In this document: piece after piece, positions 37,247 through 51,990 of the stretch | Position numbering within the stretch: the first letter of the stretch is position 1 | Layout of the letters: each line of letters begins with the position of its first letter | Source: Solen grandis | Lineage: Eukaryota > Mollusca > Bivalvia > Adapedonta > Solenidae | Assembly (NCBI GenBank): GCA_021229015.1 | Contig: CM037788.1 | Location: forward strand, 51,439,639-51,503,638 | Reading direction: 5' to 3' | DNA length: 64,000 nucleotides | The notes under the pieces: model-generated | Seen by the model: the letters and a program-made list of their open reading frames with translations, nothing else | Database searches by the model: none | What the model was told of the DNA's origin: nothing | Made by a program: the position numbers and the translations under genes

Positions 37247-40200
37247 CACATAGTCGTACTAAAAATGGCGCCATATTTTTAAACGATTTACACAGTGATC
37301 TCCCTTGACACCCCTAATATATCAAAGCGCACTCGATACATTTCGTACCCAGAAAATAAAACATGACAGGTTTTAGAAACTGAAGAACTTGGTTTGTGTC
37401 TCAGAAAGACAGCTGCTATGATAAGTTGGCTATTTTCTTATCTTTCTTTACGTTTATTAGGCTAAATAACTCCCTATGTCTTGTCGAACTAATCTGTACC
37501 GACTTATCGGGAGGCTGTCTGGATATCGGCAGCTTCTAAGACAGCCATTGTGAATATTCATCAATCATTTTACCCAATCAAAATGCTTCGAAGATAATAA
37601 ACTGACAATCTGTTCCATTTATTAGACAAATATATATGAACGATTCCGCTGCGCTCGCGGCTTGACAGACATATTCCAGGAGACTGCGGAAAAATACCAT
37701 AACTTAATCACGTAACGTTACCAGGAAAAAATGGCATGTAACTCATGCAGTTTACTATTTAATAAAAATCGTGGAGGATTCCATTTGCTACATTTTAAAG
37801 AGTTTTATTAGATGAAAATATTGATAATTACTTTGATATGATCTGCGCGATTCCGTAAAATGTTTTGTTTGGAAACGCATATAAGATTAAACCAAAGACC
37901 TATTAAGCATGTTATTATAGGTCTTTGATTAAACTTACATATGCTTGAATTAATGATACTGATACCTTGCTAATTTTAAATATGAAGATATCTCATACGC
38001 GTGGTCAGTACATACATTTTCTTCACGTAAATGGTTAGGTTTTAGAATATGTCCTTCACAAAAGAAGTAAAAATAAAAATGTATCTTGGAATCAAAATAC
38101 TGAAATCGTAGATCATTTTGACAAACAATGTATTACTCGTGTAATGGAACGTAAAATTAATAGTTGCAAAAGGAAGTGAACACTTTTTTTCTTTTCTTTC
38201 ATTTTTTATCAATGCATTTCTTTTATCAAAATATATAATGTTTGGACTACAAACATTCCTCATTGATATCAATATTTTCGAAATTAAAAATAAACATGAT
38301 ACTATTTTTACCAAATAAAATTTAAAAATATATATATATATATATATATATAAAGCAAAAAAACAACAAAAAAAAACAAAAAACAAACTTATAATAACTA
38401 CGACAACAATAACAACATTTTAACATGAGGTCGTTTTTACACATCGTATCAATACAACAAAAACTCAACGAAATTTAGAAGGAAAAAAATAATATCGTCT
38501 ATCTTTTTGGCATTCTGGTCGTGATAAGAACATTAAGTGTGAATGACATTAACAATTAGGATATCCTTAAGTTTGAGCTGTGTTCATTATTCCAAATTCC
38601 ATATAGAAATCGGACTCTCGGCTCTTCTCGGTGGTCTTAAGTATGCCAATATTTTTTTTTTTACTTTTACATGCTTAGTTACAATCCTCGTATGTGAAAA
38701 TAAAATGTTAGTCTAAGAAGATCAGTTAAAACGACTCCGATACTTATGTAAAAATGTCAATTAGCAAATAAAAAAAATGATAAAAACATATATAAAGAGT
38801 ATAAAAATGGCTCAGTGAAATGAAGGAACATTAAATTGTAGAAAATAGGTCTAGTCTAGTGAATATCTCAAAAAAGAACAGTCGAACATTCGGAAAGGAA
38901 AAAAGAAGAAAACAGAAGAAAAAGAAAGGTATATAAAAAAAGAAAGTACAGAATAGATGAATACAAGGACATGAAATTATGGGAGGAAGGTTCCTTAGGT
39001 CTAGTCTAGTGAAAAACCTATAAATAAATGTCAAGCATTCAGAGAAAAAAAAAATATCAAAAGGAAGGAGACGGGTTAGAGTGAATATGGGTGAAAAACA
39101 GAACCTCAAATTATGGAAAGCAGATTCTGCAGGTCTAGCCTAGTGTCACCCACATTGTTCCTGTCAAGTTTATTTCCAGGCGACATTTAGAATGACAATT
39201 GAGCAATTCCCTCCCAAATATGTATTCAACAGACGGTATACATACATAAATCATGCTGGACTATTTTTATGCAAATGTTTCATTTTGGCCTAGGTGATAA
39301 CTAGAACCTATCTACTTTCAAACCCTTAACGCAGCCTTACCGTCTAGCCGTAGTCGAAGACGGCAATGATATATGCTTTATTTATTCTAGGTGATACAAA
39401 ACATATTATACCATATCATCAAAACGTCTCGTAGCCCATTTCCTTGATTTATATCCGGTTTTCAGACGTTGTAGGCCTAGTTTGAAACGGAATACATTTG
39501 TGTGTGGTCATTGCACAAGTATCACGGGGGTCACTTTGCCTTTACACATTCACTTCATCATATACTTTATTGTGTTCATTTATTTTCATTCGTTGTTTTA
39601 ACGCCTTTAGAGCGTCGTGTGTTACCTTTTTATGTCCTGTATGAGTTTTCATAGCATGTCTGGGATTACTTCAAGGAGATATATATTGGCGCCTGATTTG
39701 TTTTCGGAAAACAAAGTAAGGTTTCGTAGGCTGGTCCACGTCTCGGATACTGTATATCAGTTCAACCGACATACACGTATATTGCTTTGTATTGGTTTCA
39801 TGTATTTCTTCGGCAAATGATACAAAACTGTAAAAGTATAATATATGTCAAAATTGTTACACCTAAAACGTGAAATGATATCAAGCGAGCAGAAACAATC
39901 AAATACTCTCTCAGATGAAAACATGTACTGTAAATGAAAGCCCGCATACCATGTTCATTCTCCCGCTGTCTGTCCGTCTGTTAGATGTAATGTTCTCTAC
40001 ATGACCATCAGATCTTACTGTTTAAACAGCGCCGGTTCCTATTCATGCGAGGTGACTGATAATTAATCTTACCCACTGTACTCATTAATCAAAGAAAATA
40101 TTGCGCAACTCGGTGAAAGGTCGTCATGCCGGGCACAAGCGAGATGAAAACCACGTGTAGCTTTCGTGTGGTCACCAAACCTGACCTGCCATTGTTTGTT

Positions 40201-43200
40201 TCTTTGACATCAGGGGCACGCGTGCGTTGACCATATTTATCATTTTAACAAAACACAACCAAACGTTTGTGAGCAAAAATAAAAGCAGCGCGATTCAACG
40301 GACGAATTCCGTCATCTTCAAAGAGCGTGCATGCGAAGGAGGAATTTATCATGGATGTTTGAGGATTTTGCCAAAATAATCGGATATCCATAAAAAGAGT
40401 GAAATATTTTGCCTCTTCTTGGGAGGGGTGTTACTTTTGAACCAAATCTCGAGTGTCAATATTATCGATGGTGCTTTCAGATGAAACATGTTTGAAGTTG
40501 ACGACAATGAAAGGCACCGAAGTCCGTGCTCATTAATTTTGTCACCTTTCGGAATGTTTCAATTCTTTCGGTGATATTTACGCTCAAGATAAAATTACCG
40601 TCCTTTCTTGACAAATTAAGAGTCCTTAAGGCCAGCGTTGAGTTTGAAAAATACACACAATGGAACGGTACTTTGATAGCCAATGACCTTCAAGTTCAAA
40701 AACATTTCATAATGATTGTTTAATTAGCAGTCAATCTGTTTTGTCATACTTTAAAGATGCAAGCTTTTCTCTTTCTATTTTAGTAGTGTAAATGTAATCT
40801 ATTAATATTTTTTATTTTACTAAAACGTTTTTTTGCTTATTAGTCTCTGGGTTAGATAATGCATTTTAATTAGCAAAATATTTTTATCTCTTGAAATTAA
40901 ACATAATAGTATAAATCATTACAACAAAAATTCTTACATTTAACGGATGACAAAACTGAATACTTGTTTTTGCTAGCAAATATTAAACGTGAATGTACGG
41001 ATATTTTAAACCAGATTCTAAAATATTTTTTCTCTAATAAGTCATGTTGGAAATATTAAGTAATGGCCTCTTTCAAGGCAATTTTCAAATTCACGGAACT
41101 TCTGTAATTGATATATCCCCATTTCGTAGTATGTAATATTTACTTATATCATAGGCAGTGGATTTGGTTATATTTATATTATTATATTTATATTTTTGTA
41201 TTAAAAAGACTACTATAGATACTTATTAATATGTAAAAAAGATAACAACAGTAATGATGATAATGATGATGATGATGATGATGTTTAAAACTCCGTTGCA
41301 ATCTAACATATCAAACTTTCTCATAACAAATTTTCAATTTATTCCAATATTAATTGAATAGGGAAAATAAAATTGTTTTAGTGTTAACATCCGTTCATAT
41401 TAATCCGTTGTTTTCTGATTATAAAAAGTGTAAATAACAGCAAGGGACAATCTTAAACTGTGAAGCTTTGAATGATAAAAAATATTGAATTAAAATATTG
41501 ATAGCCAGTGTCCAATCTTTTTTTTTTCCAAACTTTAATGAGGTAAACTGATACCATATATTCAAAAGGAAATAATCAACCAACCGATAATCATAAGAAG
41601 TCCTAAAATTAATAATTCCTGCCAAACCATATTTATGGAGGCTAATTTAAAAAATATGATTCAAACATTTCATTTTGATAATTAATCATGTATCGCATGC
41701 AGTTTTGTGTTTATTCTTATTGATAATTGAATCATAAATTATTATTTTTAAACACTAAAATTCAAAATCTGGATTTAAAAATAAATACGTGGAAACTACA
41801 ACTCTCTGTATTAAATGCTACTGTTCCGTGCGGAATATACTCAATCAAACGTGCTGTATAGCATCAGCAACACAAATAACCAATCAGAATTACATGTTAG
41901 ATAACAAAGTAAGTCATCAATTTCCACAATTAATGTTAAACACACATGAAACGTATTACAGGACTAGATAGGTTTGCGTCCGACGATTGATGCGCTGTTT
42001 TGGTGAGTCTAAATAGAACAGAATTCTGAAAAAGTGGCACCACGAAAAGTTAAAGGATCTAACTTGATTTATTTGCGGGTAATTTAAGACATATTTTCAC
42101 AAGCTTGTGTGGGGTTAATAAAAACGTGATTGCACTATCAATTTTCTATATGGCATGAATATAATTGTCTTTATATACTTGTAAGTATTGATAATAAAAA
42201 TATACGCATATACTGGGCATAGTTCGTCTCGTTTCTTCACTGACTCGGAAACGACTGATTTATCCCTTTATCCAAATCTCACCTTACATAGATGAGATAA
42301 ATAAAGAGAAAAATTATAATTTCAAAAGTGCGGGGAAGCAACCCTTGTTCGAGTTGTTTTAATGGTCATGCACATTCCATTAAAATATGAAGGCAAAAGA
42401 CTTTCATAAGATAATGAACGTTCGTTTATCATATCGCAAGGCATGAGGAGTCAAAGAAAATTGAGTGTTGCATCTTGAAATCACATTTAGCACGTTTTCA
42501 GAATCTCATTAAACTAGTCTCGATTGATAAACATTCGACCTGTACATGTATTCATAACCATAAATGCAACATTGGTTATGGCATATCTAATTTTTTTTTA
42601 TTTATTCACATCAAAAAGTATTAATTAATTAAAATATAAAAACACATACTCTATTTATGGCTCCAGAAAAAATATATTCGTTAGCAAAAACACGAAGAGG
42701 CATGTTCTGAGATATGAAATGTATTGCAGCAAGGTAGTAATTCATGTTTTTCTAGCATGTTGCTCCCTCTGTGGAATTCGACATCATTTCTTTGATGTCA
42801 TGTTCAACAAGCCATCATTATGCTATGGTACGTGCTACGTTAGGACATGTTTTTATTCCGTTAGTGACAATCTAACATATTGACCAAAAACATTTGATAA
42901 ACAAAAATGATATTTGTTAAATTATCAGATCTGTCAGTTTCGTCCAATAAACGGTGACACTTGATTGATGTTTATAAAATGTGCTTGTTTCCCATGGCAC
43001 TATTTTTTCTCAATTTTACTTTCATTTTTTCTGTTATCTGTCTTAATTTCTCGATTTGCTCGCAAAGCAATGCAAAGTACATTGAGATTGACAATAATGA
43101 CAAACAAAATATATGTGTTTCCATCATACGACATGTTTTTGCAAGGGACAATCGATTTTACATTTAAGACACATTTGTTATACTCATAAATTCAAATTAA

Positions 43201-45349
43201 TACAATCTTATTCCATTGTGTATTATTTTTCATTGATATAATTGTATTTATAACAATATATTTTTAAATCATACTACGTCTAAATAGAAAAAAAAGTTTT
43301 TTTTTGCTTGTTTGTTTGTTTTATATACAGAGTATTTGCTCTGTTCAGTAAACCAACGGATTTGGTATCAAAGAATGGTAGTCCAAGCTTCACATTAGTC
43401 ATGTCGGAATTGAAGATCGCCTTCCCAAACACATAAATCTTAAACTCTTGCGTCTTTTGAACGACCCATATGATAGTGTTCATCAATAGTTTTGTTCTAT
43501 GCGCAGAAACAAAAGTTTGCAGATACAAGTGTGTTTTTATTTTCATTTTTAGTTAGAGAAATTAAGCATAATGATGTCATGATTTACTAAAACTGATCGG
43601 GAGGGATTAGTTTGAGTTATATGAACTATTCCCATCCGACTTATTAAGTCATAATATTATATTGTTATTTGTTATATTATTATATTATGAATGCATATTT
43701 CGTTGTTTTTTTTCTCAAACGTTCAAGCTTCGCTTCGTTCGATATCGTCGATTAAAATTTAGGTACAAATTACTTGAATTTTAGTATATCGATTTGTCAA
43801 TGAAATACTCATCTCTAAAGATTTACTAAAATATTTATATCAGTTCTCGCTTAAAGTTTCTAATCGTGACTTGATCAATATCCTCCCTAGAGAAGGCTAA
43901 GGCCTTCCAAAATAACAAGGAAACAGAAATGACATGGATTAATTTGCTGAACCATGCGGTGGGCAATGGAGATTTATTTGCGCGCAGATTTTAATATCGC
44001 GTCATATATATTTTATATACAAAATTCGGCATTGAACGCTAAATTTGTTTTATTTTATACTAACTGATGAAATACTTGGTTCTATCAGTAAGATATACAC
44101 TGTGGCTGATATAGATATGCCGGAACTATTTTTTATTGGGAGGTAATTGGGATAATATGAAGTCTTGATGTATTTACTAGTCAATGTATCAAAATGGACC
44201 TATTTTTTTCTGACAATGTTTAGTAAACACATTAATCCATTTGATAAACGTCTGACTTTTTTTCTCCGCTTTACAACTATCCAAAATGGCAGACAAAATG
44301 TGTATTCAAAAGAACAGTTATTCATCCGCGTGTGAAAAGGAAAGATTACATAAACTAGTTCCATTCTTTCGTCATCAGTTAACATAAAACAAAAAGAAAA
44401 TTGGATATGGAATATATCTCATCTCAAATTCCATCCACTCAAAACAAACACATACCCTCTATATTGTTATGACCGAAATATTCATTGTGCGTGTATATTT
44501 TGTAATCCGGATTTTTTTCTTTTGTTTCCATGTACATCATGATTGCGCTCTTTGTTAACCCATGTCTTGTATTATGTTATCAAGTTTCTTTTTGCTATGA
44601 GACAAAGTTCAATGCAAATGAAATTATTGTATTATAAAATTTAGATGTTAAACGCTAACTTAAGTATTTTAACGACTGAAATATCCACAGTACATATAAT
44701 TATAAAAGTTGATATCGAACGCTAAAGTTAAAGTTAAAAACCAGATATCAAATATTCACTTTAAATATATGAAAAAAGAGGACCATTTTATTCTTATCGT
44801 TTCATTGTAACACTAAATAGATGCTGCTTTTTGATGTTGTTATGAATGAAATATTCATAGTACATATAGGATAATTTATCCCAGTCGTTTCTTTGTCCAA
44901 TGTTTGATAGATACCGCTTCGTATATTATTTATTTTTATTTGGTTAAGATATCCAAGTAAACGGGCATAAAAATGAATTTTCAATCAGGAATTTTCAAAA
45001 TTTAAGCAAGAATTGATTAAAGCATGCTAAAGGACAAAGTATGAAAATGGACCTTTTTATGAATCGTGACGTCACACTGTATTACTTTAGTATATAAATA
45101 TATTGGTTAAAACCTTCATTACATTTACTTACATTGATGAACGCAATACTGTTTTGATTTGCATAATTATTCCGTATTTCGCAATTGTATTAAGAAGCAC
45201 GACGTGATTGTTTTTTAATCATTATAATCCAGAATTGGAATTTCCCGAAAATTTTTTTTTTAAAGTCTATGTATTTGATAATTTTGTTTATCATATTAAT
45301 AATTTACTAATACTAGTGACTTTATGACAGCAAACATAATTAAACACCA
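37247..45349. other. Non-coding sequence with simple repeats
   Basis: Contains (TA)n at about 38328-38352, (GAT)n at about 41263-41282, a small hairpin around CAAAGACCTAT/ATAGGTCTTTG (37896-37924), and A-rich tracts. No frame above 122 codons and none protein-like. A less AT-rich stretch at about 40,060-40,340 is discussed as a possible enhancer. Confidence 0.5.
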
Positions 45350-45486
45350 GGCCCTGTGTTCTCGAAAATACTGGAGTACAATCCCAGACTCATATTTGAG
45401 TATCATACTCAAATCTCTATTGTGAATCATAGGCATAATTTGAGTCTAAGTATAAAAGTATTTTTTATTTTCAAAAACATAGGGCC
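45350..45486. repeat. Short MITE
   Basis: GGCCCTGTGTTCTCGAAAAT at the left end is roughly the inverted complement of ATTTTCAAAAACATAGGGCC at the right end. The interior has ACTCAAAT/ATTTGAGT palindromes. A related degenerate sequence (AAGTATTTTCGAGAACAGAG) lies near 53,437. Confidence 0.6.
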
Positions 45487-46576
45487 AGACATGGTGGATG
45501 TTTTCTTTTGCTAAAATATTACATTTGCTGATAATTTCAATTGTGATTCAGAATTTAACTATGCGTGATCCTTATGGAAATATTTAACAGTAAATACCGA
45601 TTTTCAGTGTTATTGTTATATATTAGAATATATATAGACTATTATGTATTATCATATACAGCATGTGCAAATTTATTTTTATTTTAATAATTTATTATTC
45701 CATAGCATGCCATTTTCCTTCTTTAAAAATAAAATAAAAAAAGATAAATAAAACACACATATATCGAATTTGTATTCTTTCATTAAAAATATGCTTAGCT
45801 GTAACGGTTAGACGTTTATGTTTTGTAGTCATACGAGTATACTAATAAAGAGTAGGTGAGAAAGACGAGAACCGGTATCTCTAGACATCAACTGACTCGG
45901 AAATGGCACATGAGTGATCAGCCCTTTGTAAGAAAAACCACAGTGTCATCGGAAAGGTCAACGTACATTATGATGTCTAATGTAAAATGTGACGAAATTA
46001 CGCCGGCAGAGTAAAATATTCCTTCGTATGAAATGAAATTTAATTATGGACCTGACGTCTTCATCAGATATGGGCAGAAACTCGTCCGATTGTGTCACCA
46101 TACGTCAGTAAGATGACGGTACGATTATCTGTACAGTGTTACAAATCGGAAATGAGGGTATCTAAACAGAATTGTGGATAGAGTCAGCACTTGAAGGTGT
46201 GACTATTTTGCTCAAAATGTTTGCGAAATGTGTTAAAATATTTTTTTTCTTTCCGAAATGAATTATAAATGACATATGCATGTAAGTGTTGTATAACCGA
46301 TATGCCTTTTTATGATATGGTATGATATTTCTGAAAACATAGATATTCATGACTGAATTGCAGCCCAAACTTATTGATGTAAAAAAGAAATAATATATTC
46401 AAATAAGCAAAAAACCTGACTGCACACATTCTTTTGCAAATTATAGATATATGCATACATAGATAGGACAGTGCGATTCGAAAAAAATTATAAAACGAAA
46501 ATATCCGAGAATATTAGAAGCTGAAAGATGTTAAAGCCAAAACTTGAGAAAGATTCTTTATTTTCTATGATACCTG
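45487..46576. other. AT-rich non-coding sequence
   Basis: Nothing recognised beyond AT-rich low-complexity tracts. Confidence 0.5.
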
Positions 46577-46812
46577 GGCCGAATTCCACCAACAATACTT
46601 AGCGCTAAGTAAACCTTAAATACTTAGGGCGAATTTCATTAGTCTTGTTTCTCTAATAAAAATAACCAATTTTTCATTTTTTATTAATTTTTGTTAGTAA
46701 TTAAGGTAATAATTCATACCAACTTCGTCGTGCACTTGAATAGTTCATAAAATAGTAGTTTAAGAAATTTAAGTAATACTTAGCGCTAAGTATTGTGGGT
46801 GGAATTCGAGCC
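46577..46812. mobile_element. MITE with 34-bp terminal inverted repeats
   Basis: The arms 46577-46610 and 46778-46812 share GGC(C/T)CGAATTCCACC.ACAATACTTAGCGCTAAGT in inverted orientation. Each arm ends in the palindrome ACTTAGCGCTAAGT. Total 236 bp, non-coding. Confidence 0.8.
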
Positions 46813-48436
46813 ATATTATTTAGAAAATTAAAATGTCAAATATGTTATGATACATACACTTAAAAATTCCGTCAGAATCCGGATTGTGTGTGCTATCAGG
46901 AGCCTCGATCTGAGATTAAAATCATTGTCTTATATACCATTTAGATATAGTGTTAAGCTAAAAAGAGCAACTGTCCATAATCAATTTGTATACAGTAACA
47001 CGATCTGAAGTAAAGGGAGATAAAATCTCGTCTCCCTTGAATGTTGTCGGGTCTGATTAGCTACTTTTAAACTTAACATTTTCAAGAACAGCATCATAAT
47101 TAGATTTATACGCCAAACATATTATATGAGGGAAAACATTTTGAAAACATCTCTAATTATTATTTTACATGTATAACAACGTTGAATCCCTTTTAAAATT
47201 TATTCTTGACGCACATTGGCTAATTTCATTTCGATGAAAGCATATGTCTTGTTTCTGGGTTTTAAATAACACGGACACGAATACAAATAGAAAGGAGTGT
47301 GGAGGCTTCCTATGCCTCTTTTACTACAGAATATCCGTAACTGAGTATATGAGACATTATACATCATATGAGTATATGTTATTTTCTGACCATATGAAAT
47401 ATTATCACAATGAACAATAATGCTGGCCGAGAGTCTTAAGTCATTTTTTTTTCTTTTTTTTTTATAAATGGTTCAAGTTTTCGAAGACAGATATGAAAAT
47501 TTCTGAATTCATGTATTCTAACATGTCATTTATACGATACTGTACCCTTTCCTTTATTTCCGCCGGCGCCGTCGTATTTGTTTGATCCGTGAGTTACACG
47601 AATTAATTCAGAATGCAGTGAACTGATCCTTTACACAAATAACTGTGTGGCAGTTGATACAATTTCTTTATAGTGATAGGATGCAATGAGTTGATACAAT
47701 GAGAACTTGATTAATTATATTATCAGTTGTGATTCTTTCTCAAATTATCGGAGTTCAAGCGTATGATTTAAATGTGAAAATATGTTGTTTTGCTTGTCCT
47801 TTGGGTTTTTTTTAACACAAGCAATAATTATCAGAATATGAAATTATTATTATCATTATTATTATTATTATTATTATCACTTAACCTTTCTGTTTCATAT
47901 GATTTTGAACTAAGGAACAATACAAGACCACTAGAATCTCGCTCAGAAGAAGAAAGTGAAAATATAAATTATAAAACCTTAATCAAAATATGACATAATT
48001 TCACCGAATATTTTTAAAGTTTCACTGATAAATAGGATCCATATAACGTGAATAATGCCATATTTTGGGTTTAAAAAAGAGGGGATGAATAATTGAATAA
48101 AAAGATAGAAAAAATATTGCTTAAGATGTTGATTTGCTTTTTAATGCATTCAATTAAAACATTTATTAATAATCAAACTTAAACTAAACTGGATAACGCA
48201 TTAAATCGTCTTGCACCAATAACTGGACTCAAGCAAACTGAAAACAGAATCTGTCGGTTCAATGTAACTTTAAGAAAAAGCGGTTTTAAGATTCATGGCA
48301 ATTATTTATATTTATCATATACTAGTAAACTTTTTTCTGCGCATCATATTTAAATATTAAAGGAAATAATTGCATCACCATTCTTTAGGAAAAAGAAATG
48401 TTGAAAGGATGCTTAAATAAATAAAACTATTTCTTT
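46813..48436. other. AT-rich non-coding sequence
   Basis: Contains an (ATT)n run at about 47,848-47,877. No gene seen. Confidence 0.5.
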
Positions 48437-48797
48437 TTGTATACTGAATTATTCGAATGGTCATTGTTGTATACTGAATTATTCGAATGGTCATTGTTGT
48501 ATACTGAATTATTCGAATGGTCATTGTTGTATACTGAATCTTTCGAATGATCATTGGGTTATTTGAATGCTCACTGCTGTAAACTGAATTATTCGGATGA
48601 TCTTTTGTTGTAGACTAAATTATTCGAATTGTTCGAATAAGCATTGTTGTATACTGAATAATTCGAATGATCATTGTTGTTAACTGAATTATTCGAATGA
48701 TCATCGTTGTATACTGAATAATTCGAATGATCTTTGTTGTATATTGAAATATTCGAATGATCATTGTTTTATACTGAATTATTCGCATGATCATTGT
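48437..48797 (+). repeat. 30-bp minisatellite, about 12 units
   Basis: The unit GAATTATTCGAATGGTCATT followed by GTTGTATACT repeats with a 30-bp period. The first three units are nearly identical and the later ones diverge. Each unit contains the TTCGAA palindrome. Confidence 0.9.
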
Positions 48798-50292
48798 TAT
48801 TTGCGTGTTGCCATTCTCTTCCGTTTGAATGGATATGAAAAACTATCTCAGTAACAAAATGACATAAGAAAATAAAGTATGAGACATTTTGTTTTTATAT
48901 GTACATCTGAACGTTTATCCCGATAAAGTGGTTTCAGTTTTGTGGAATATAGTCTAGTCTCATTTAATATGAAAAAATGGGTTTTAAATGGATGTTTTTT
49001 TAATAAGTATCCTTGGTAGATGGAAATGCTTCTATATACAGTGAATGATTATTATATTAATAAAAGTAGTAGTAGTAAGAAGTAGTAGTAGCTGTAGTGG
49101 AGAGGTGAATGACAAGGAATAGTGATATGCATTATTCCTACTACTGCTTCTAATTGTTATGATATTAAAAGTATATTATGACACTAAACATAAGCTACTG
49201 GTTTTCCTTTTTTTATAATTATCAATCAATTTTACTAATATTGCTTTCTTCTGGTAGTATAAAACAGGTAGTTTTTTTTTATCCATCTCTTAAGATGGTG
49301 ATATGCATAATGTCTATTATGCATAAACCTTAAACCATTGTAGTTATTTTTTCCCTGCATATAATGCATTTATCAAACAGGCTAATTACTGTGGTTGTTA
49401 ATTATCATTTTATTTTCAATTAAATACTCATTCATTTGATTCTTTTCTTTTCTTTTTTGCATGGTTAATTTATCATTTTACGAAATAAAAAGAAAATAAG
49501 AATGAATTTACCTACAGTGCCTCTCCCCGCAAGAAATGATTTGTAATCCGCCGGTGTCCGCCAGACGCTTTTTTAGCTTCAAAGGGAAGCAACTCGAAAT
49601 ATCTTCCGTTTTAACACGGTCAATGAAAGACAACTCTTGCACGACGAAATGTTAATATTTCATTATCAATCATAGAGGACTCGCCTAATGCAAGTAAGCT
49701 GCTCACATAGGTAATGCGGCTGCTGAAGGAGGAAAGACGAGCGTTTCTTCCCTTAATATTGAGAACTGTGAGACGCGGAAAATAGGGGTTTATTGGTCCA
49801 AATTTCCCGCGCATATGGTTCGGCTTGCTCACGGCAGAGAGCCATTCATCACTCTCCTCACTGTTTGATAGGGAACAAACTTTTAGACTCGCTGGCGCTC
49901 TAAATAAAAATTGAATACACATTTTCTAATATCATTAATTCAAAAAGCGATTTTAGACGCCGAACCCGGCCGATTGCAACGCTCCGTTCGGCCGACAATA
50001 GGTGTCGTATACATGTGTTGGTCTCCTTCATACATATAGGGTAAACAAGGCTCTTTGCTCATCCCATTTATTATTGCTTTGCCTGACGGATTGTCATATT
50101 AAAGACATACAATACGATATTCTGTTTTAATATTGTGTTATTTATTTATTATTTTTTAATTTGTATATTTTTTTATTATTATTTATTAATATAATTTAAT
50201 AATAATAATATAACGATTAATCTGTGTAACTCGTATTTACTGTTAATTGCGAGTATTTGAAGGCACATCCATTTGGTTTTATTTTCTCTATA
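48798..50292. other. Non-coding sequence
   Basis: Short AGT/AGTAGT tracts near 49,065-49,095. The frame at 49620-49922 (leftward, 100 codons) lacks any recognisable domain and is not called. Confidence 0.45.
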
Positions 50293-50440
50293 CCAGTCGT
50301 TTGAGCGTCCGCCTTACCCGGGAGGTCGTGGGGTTCAGTCCCTAGCCGTTATACTTCAATGTCATTAAACTGATACCGGTATATCTCCCTTGAGGCTGGC
50401 TCTCGCAACATAAGTATGTCTTCGGGATTAGTTGCCCCAT
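50293..50440 (+). mobile_element. Possible tRNA-SINE fragment
   Basis: The order CGTTTGAGCGTCCGCCTTAC, GGGAGGTCGTGGGGTTCAGT and CCCTAG resembles the anticodon and T arms of a tRNA with a box-B-like GGGTTCAGTCC. The following sequence is non-coding. Box A is poorly preserved and no clear tail was found. Confidence 0.35.
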
Positions 50441-51179
50441 TGTCAGGATAATGTACTGTTTTATACAATACAATTGTACAATAAAATAATTAAAATAAAT
50501 TGCAAAATAATGCAATACATGTTTGTATCCTTAAATGGTTCAAATACAACTGCATTACTGATGGTACATGTGTAATTGTTATAATTTCCTTCATTTCTAA
50601 GACAATAAATTTACTGTTCAAAAACATATGCAAACACTATTTCATTAATCATCTTTCGCTAGAGCGTTTTACAAGTCGAAACTATTTAAACATCATATTG
50701 AGTTGACTCTATTCAGGGTAATGCTAATTAAGGTATATGCATATTCATAGAGCAACCTAGAATATTTCAACCAGCTCTGATACGTCATGATTGATGAGCC
50801 TTTGCATAAATTGCCTCTCATATTACAAGAGCCAATGAGATTCATCATCATAATTATAACTCCAGAGTTAATGTAACAGCCTGCTTAGTGCGGAACAAGA
50901 AATACCCGTCACTAATAAAGAGATGCAGAGACCTCGAATGACGTTATGATTTTACTATTATATATCAACGTTTGGTTGTTCCTATGACAATATCAGTATT
51001 GCCACGCGACGCTGAGTTATTTCAACAATTAAATGACGACTAGAATTTCTACTGTTTTAGTATGATTAATGAGAGAGACGCATTGGCACACTTTAACTAC
51101 AATTTTGTCATACAAAGATGATGCATGTTACAATAGAGCCAGCCATTTCTTTTAGTTCTTTGTCTGATGTTACCACTTC

Positions 51180-51990
51180 CACTATATCTCTGGATGTCCG
51201 TATGTCTGACTGCCTCTCTATCTCTCTCTCTCTTCTTCGTATGTTGTTACTTCTCTCTGCCTCTCAGTTTTGTTGCCTGTTACCTCTCTCTATTTGTCCG
51301 AGCTTTCCCCATCTATTTTTCAGGCTTCTGCTGCTTCCTTACCCCTTATCCTATCTAAGGTTTTAGCCTAAGCGTATCCCCTTCTCTCTCTCTCTCTCTC
51401 TCTTGCCTTTTGCTTGAGCTTACCCCTTACACTATCTATGCTTTTAGCCAGAGTGTATCTCTCTCTGTTTTGCCTGAGCTTACCCCATCAATCTTTGCAT
51501 TATTCCCCACTTCTTTGTCGGATACTTTCCCCACTCACTCTTTCGTTCTCTCTCATTGCGTTCCATCATCTACCTCTCTGCTTTTTTGTTACTTGCTTAA
51601 TTCTTACCTGGTTCTTTCCCGCTGTCTATCTGCTCTTTGCCTAAGCTTAACCCCATCTCTCTCTCTTTCTCTCTCTCTGCTCACACAGTCCCTCTGCTAT
51701 TTGTCTGGTGTTTCCTCTTTCTCTCTCCTTTCCGTAATGTGTTTTGCCAGATGTGAACCTCTTTTTTCTATCTCTTCTTTCTTGTCGCCTGATGTTACCT
51801 TTTTTATTGCCCCCCCCCCCCTCTCTCGCTCTCTCTCTGATATCTTCCTCTTACGCATTTTTTCTTTATTTTCCACTCTCTCTCTCTCTCTCTCTTGCCT
51901 AATGTTACTCCCGTCTCACTTTTCTTTGCATAATGTTATCACGTATTTCTCTCTTTCTTTCTCTGATGTTACAGATATCTCTGGTATTAA
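51180..51990 (+). repeat. Pyrimidine-rich low-complexity tract
   Basis: CTCTCT and TTTCTC runs dominate more than 800 bp, including a (CT)n at about 51382-51403. The 214-codon rightward frame across it is a Ser/Leu/Phe artefact of the composition. Confidence 0.8.

Noticed and set aside
48437..48797. CRISPR-like array
   Set aside because: Units are head-to-tail without unique spacers in a eukaryotic genome; it is a minisatellite.
49620..49922. 100-codon leftward frame as a possible gene
   Set aside because: No domain, no start context, no splice-linked exons and no similarity I can recognise.
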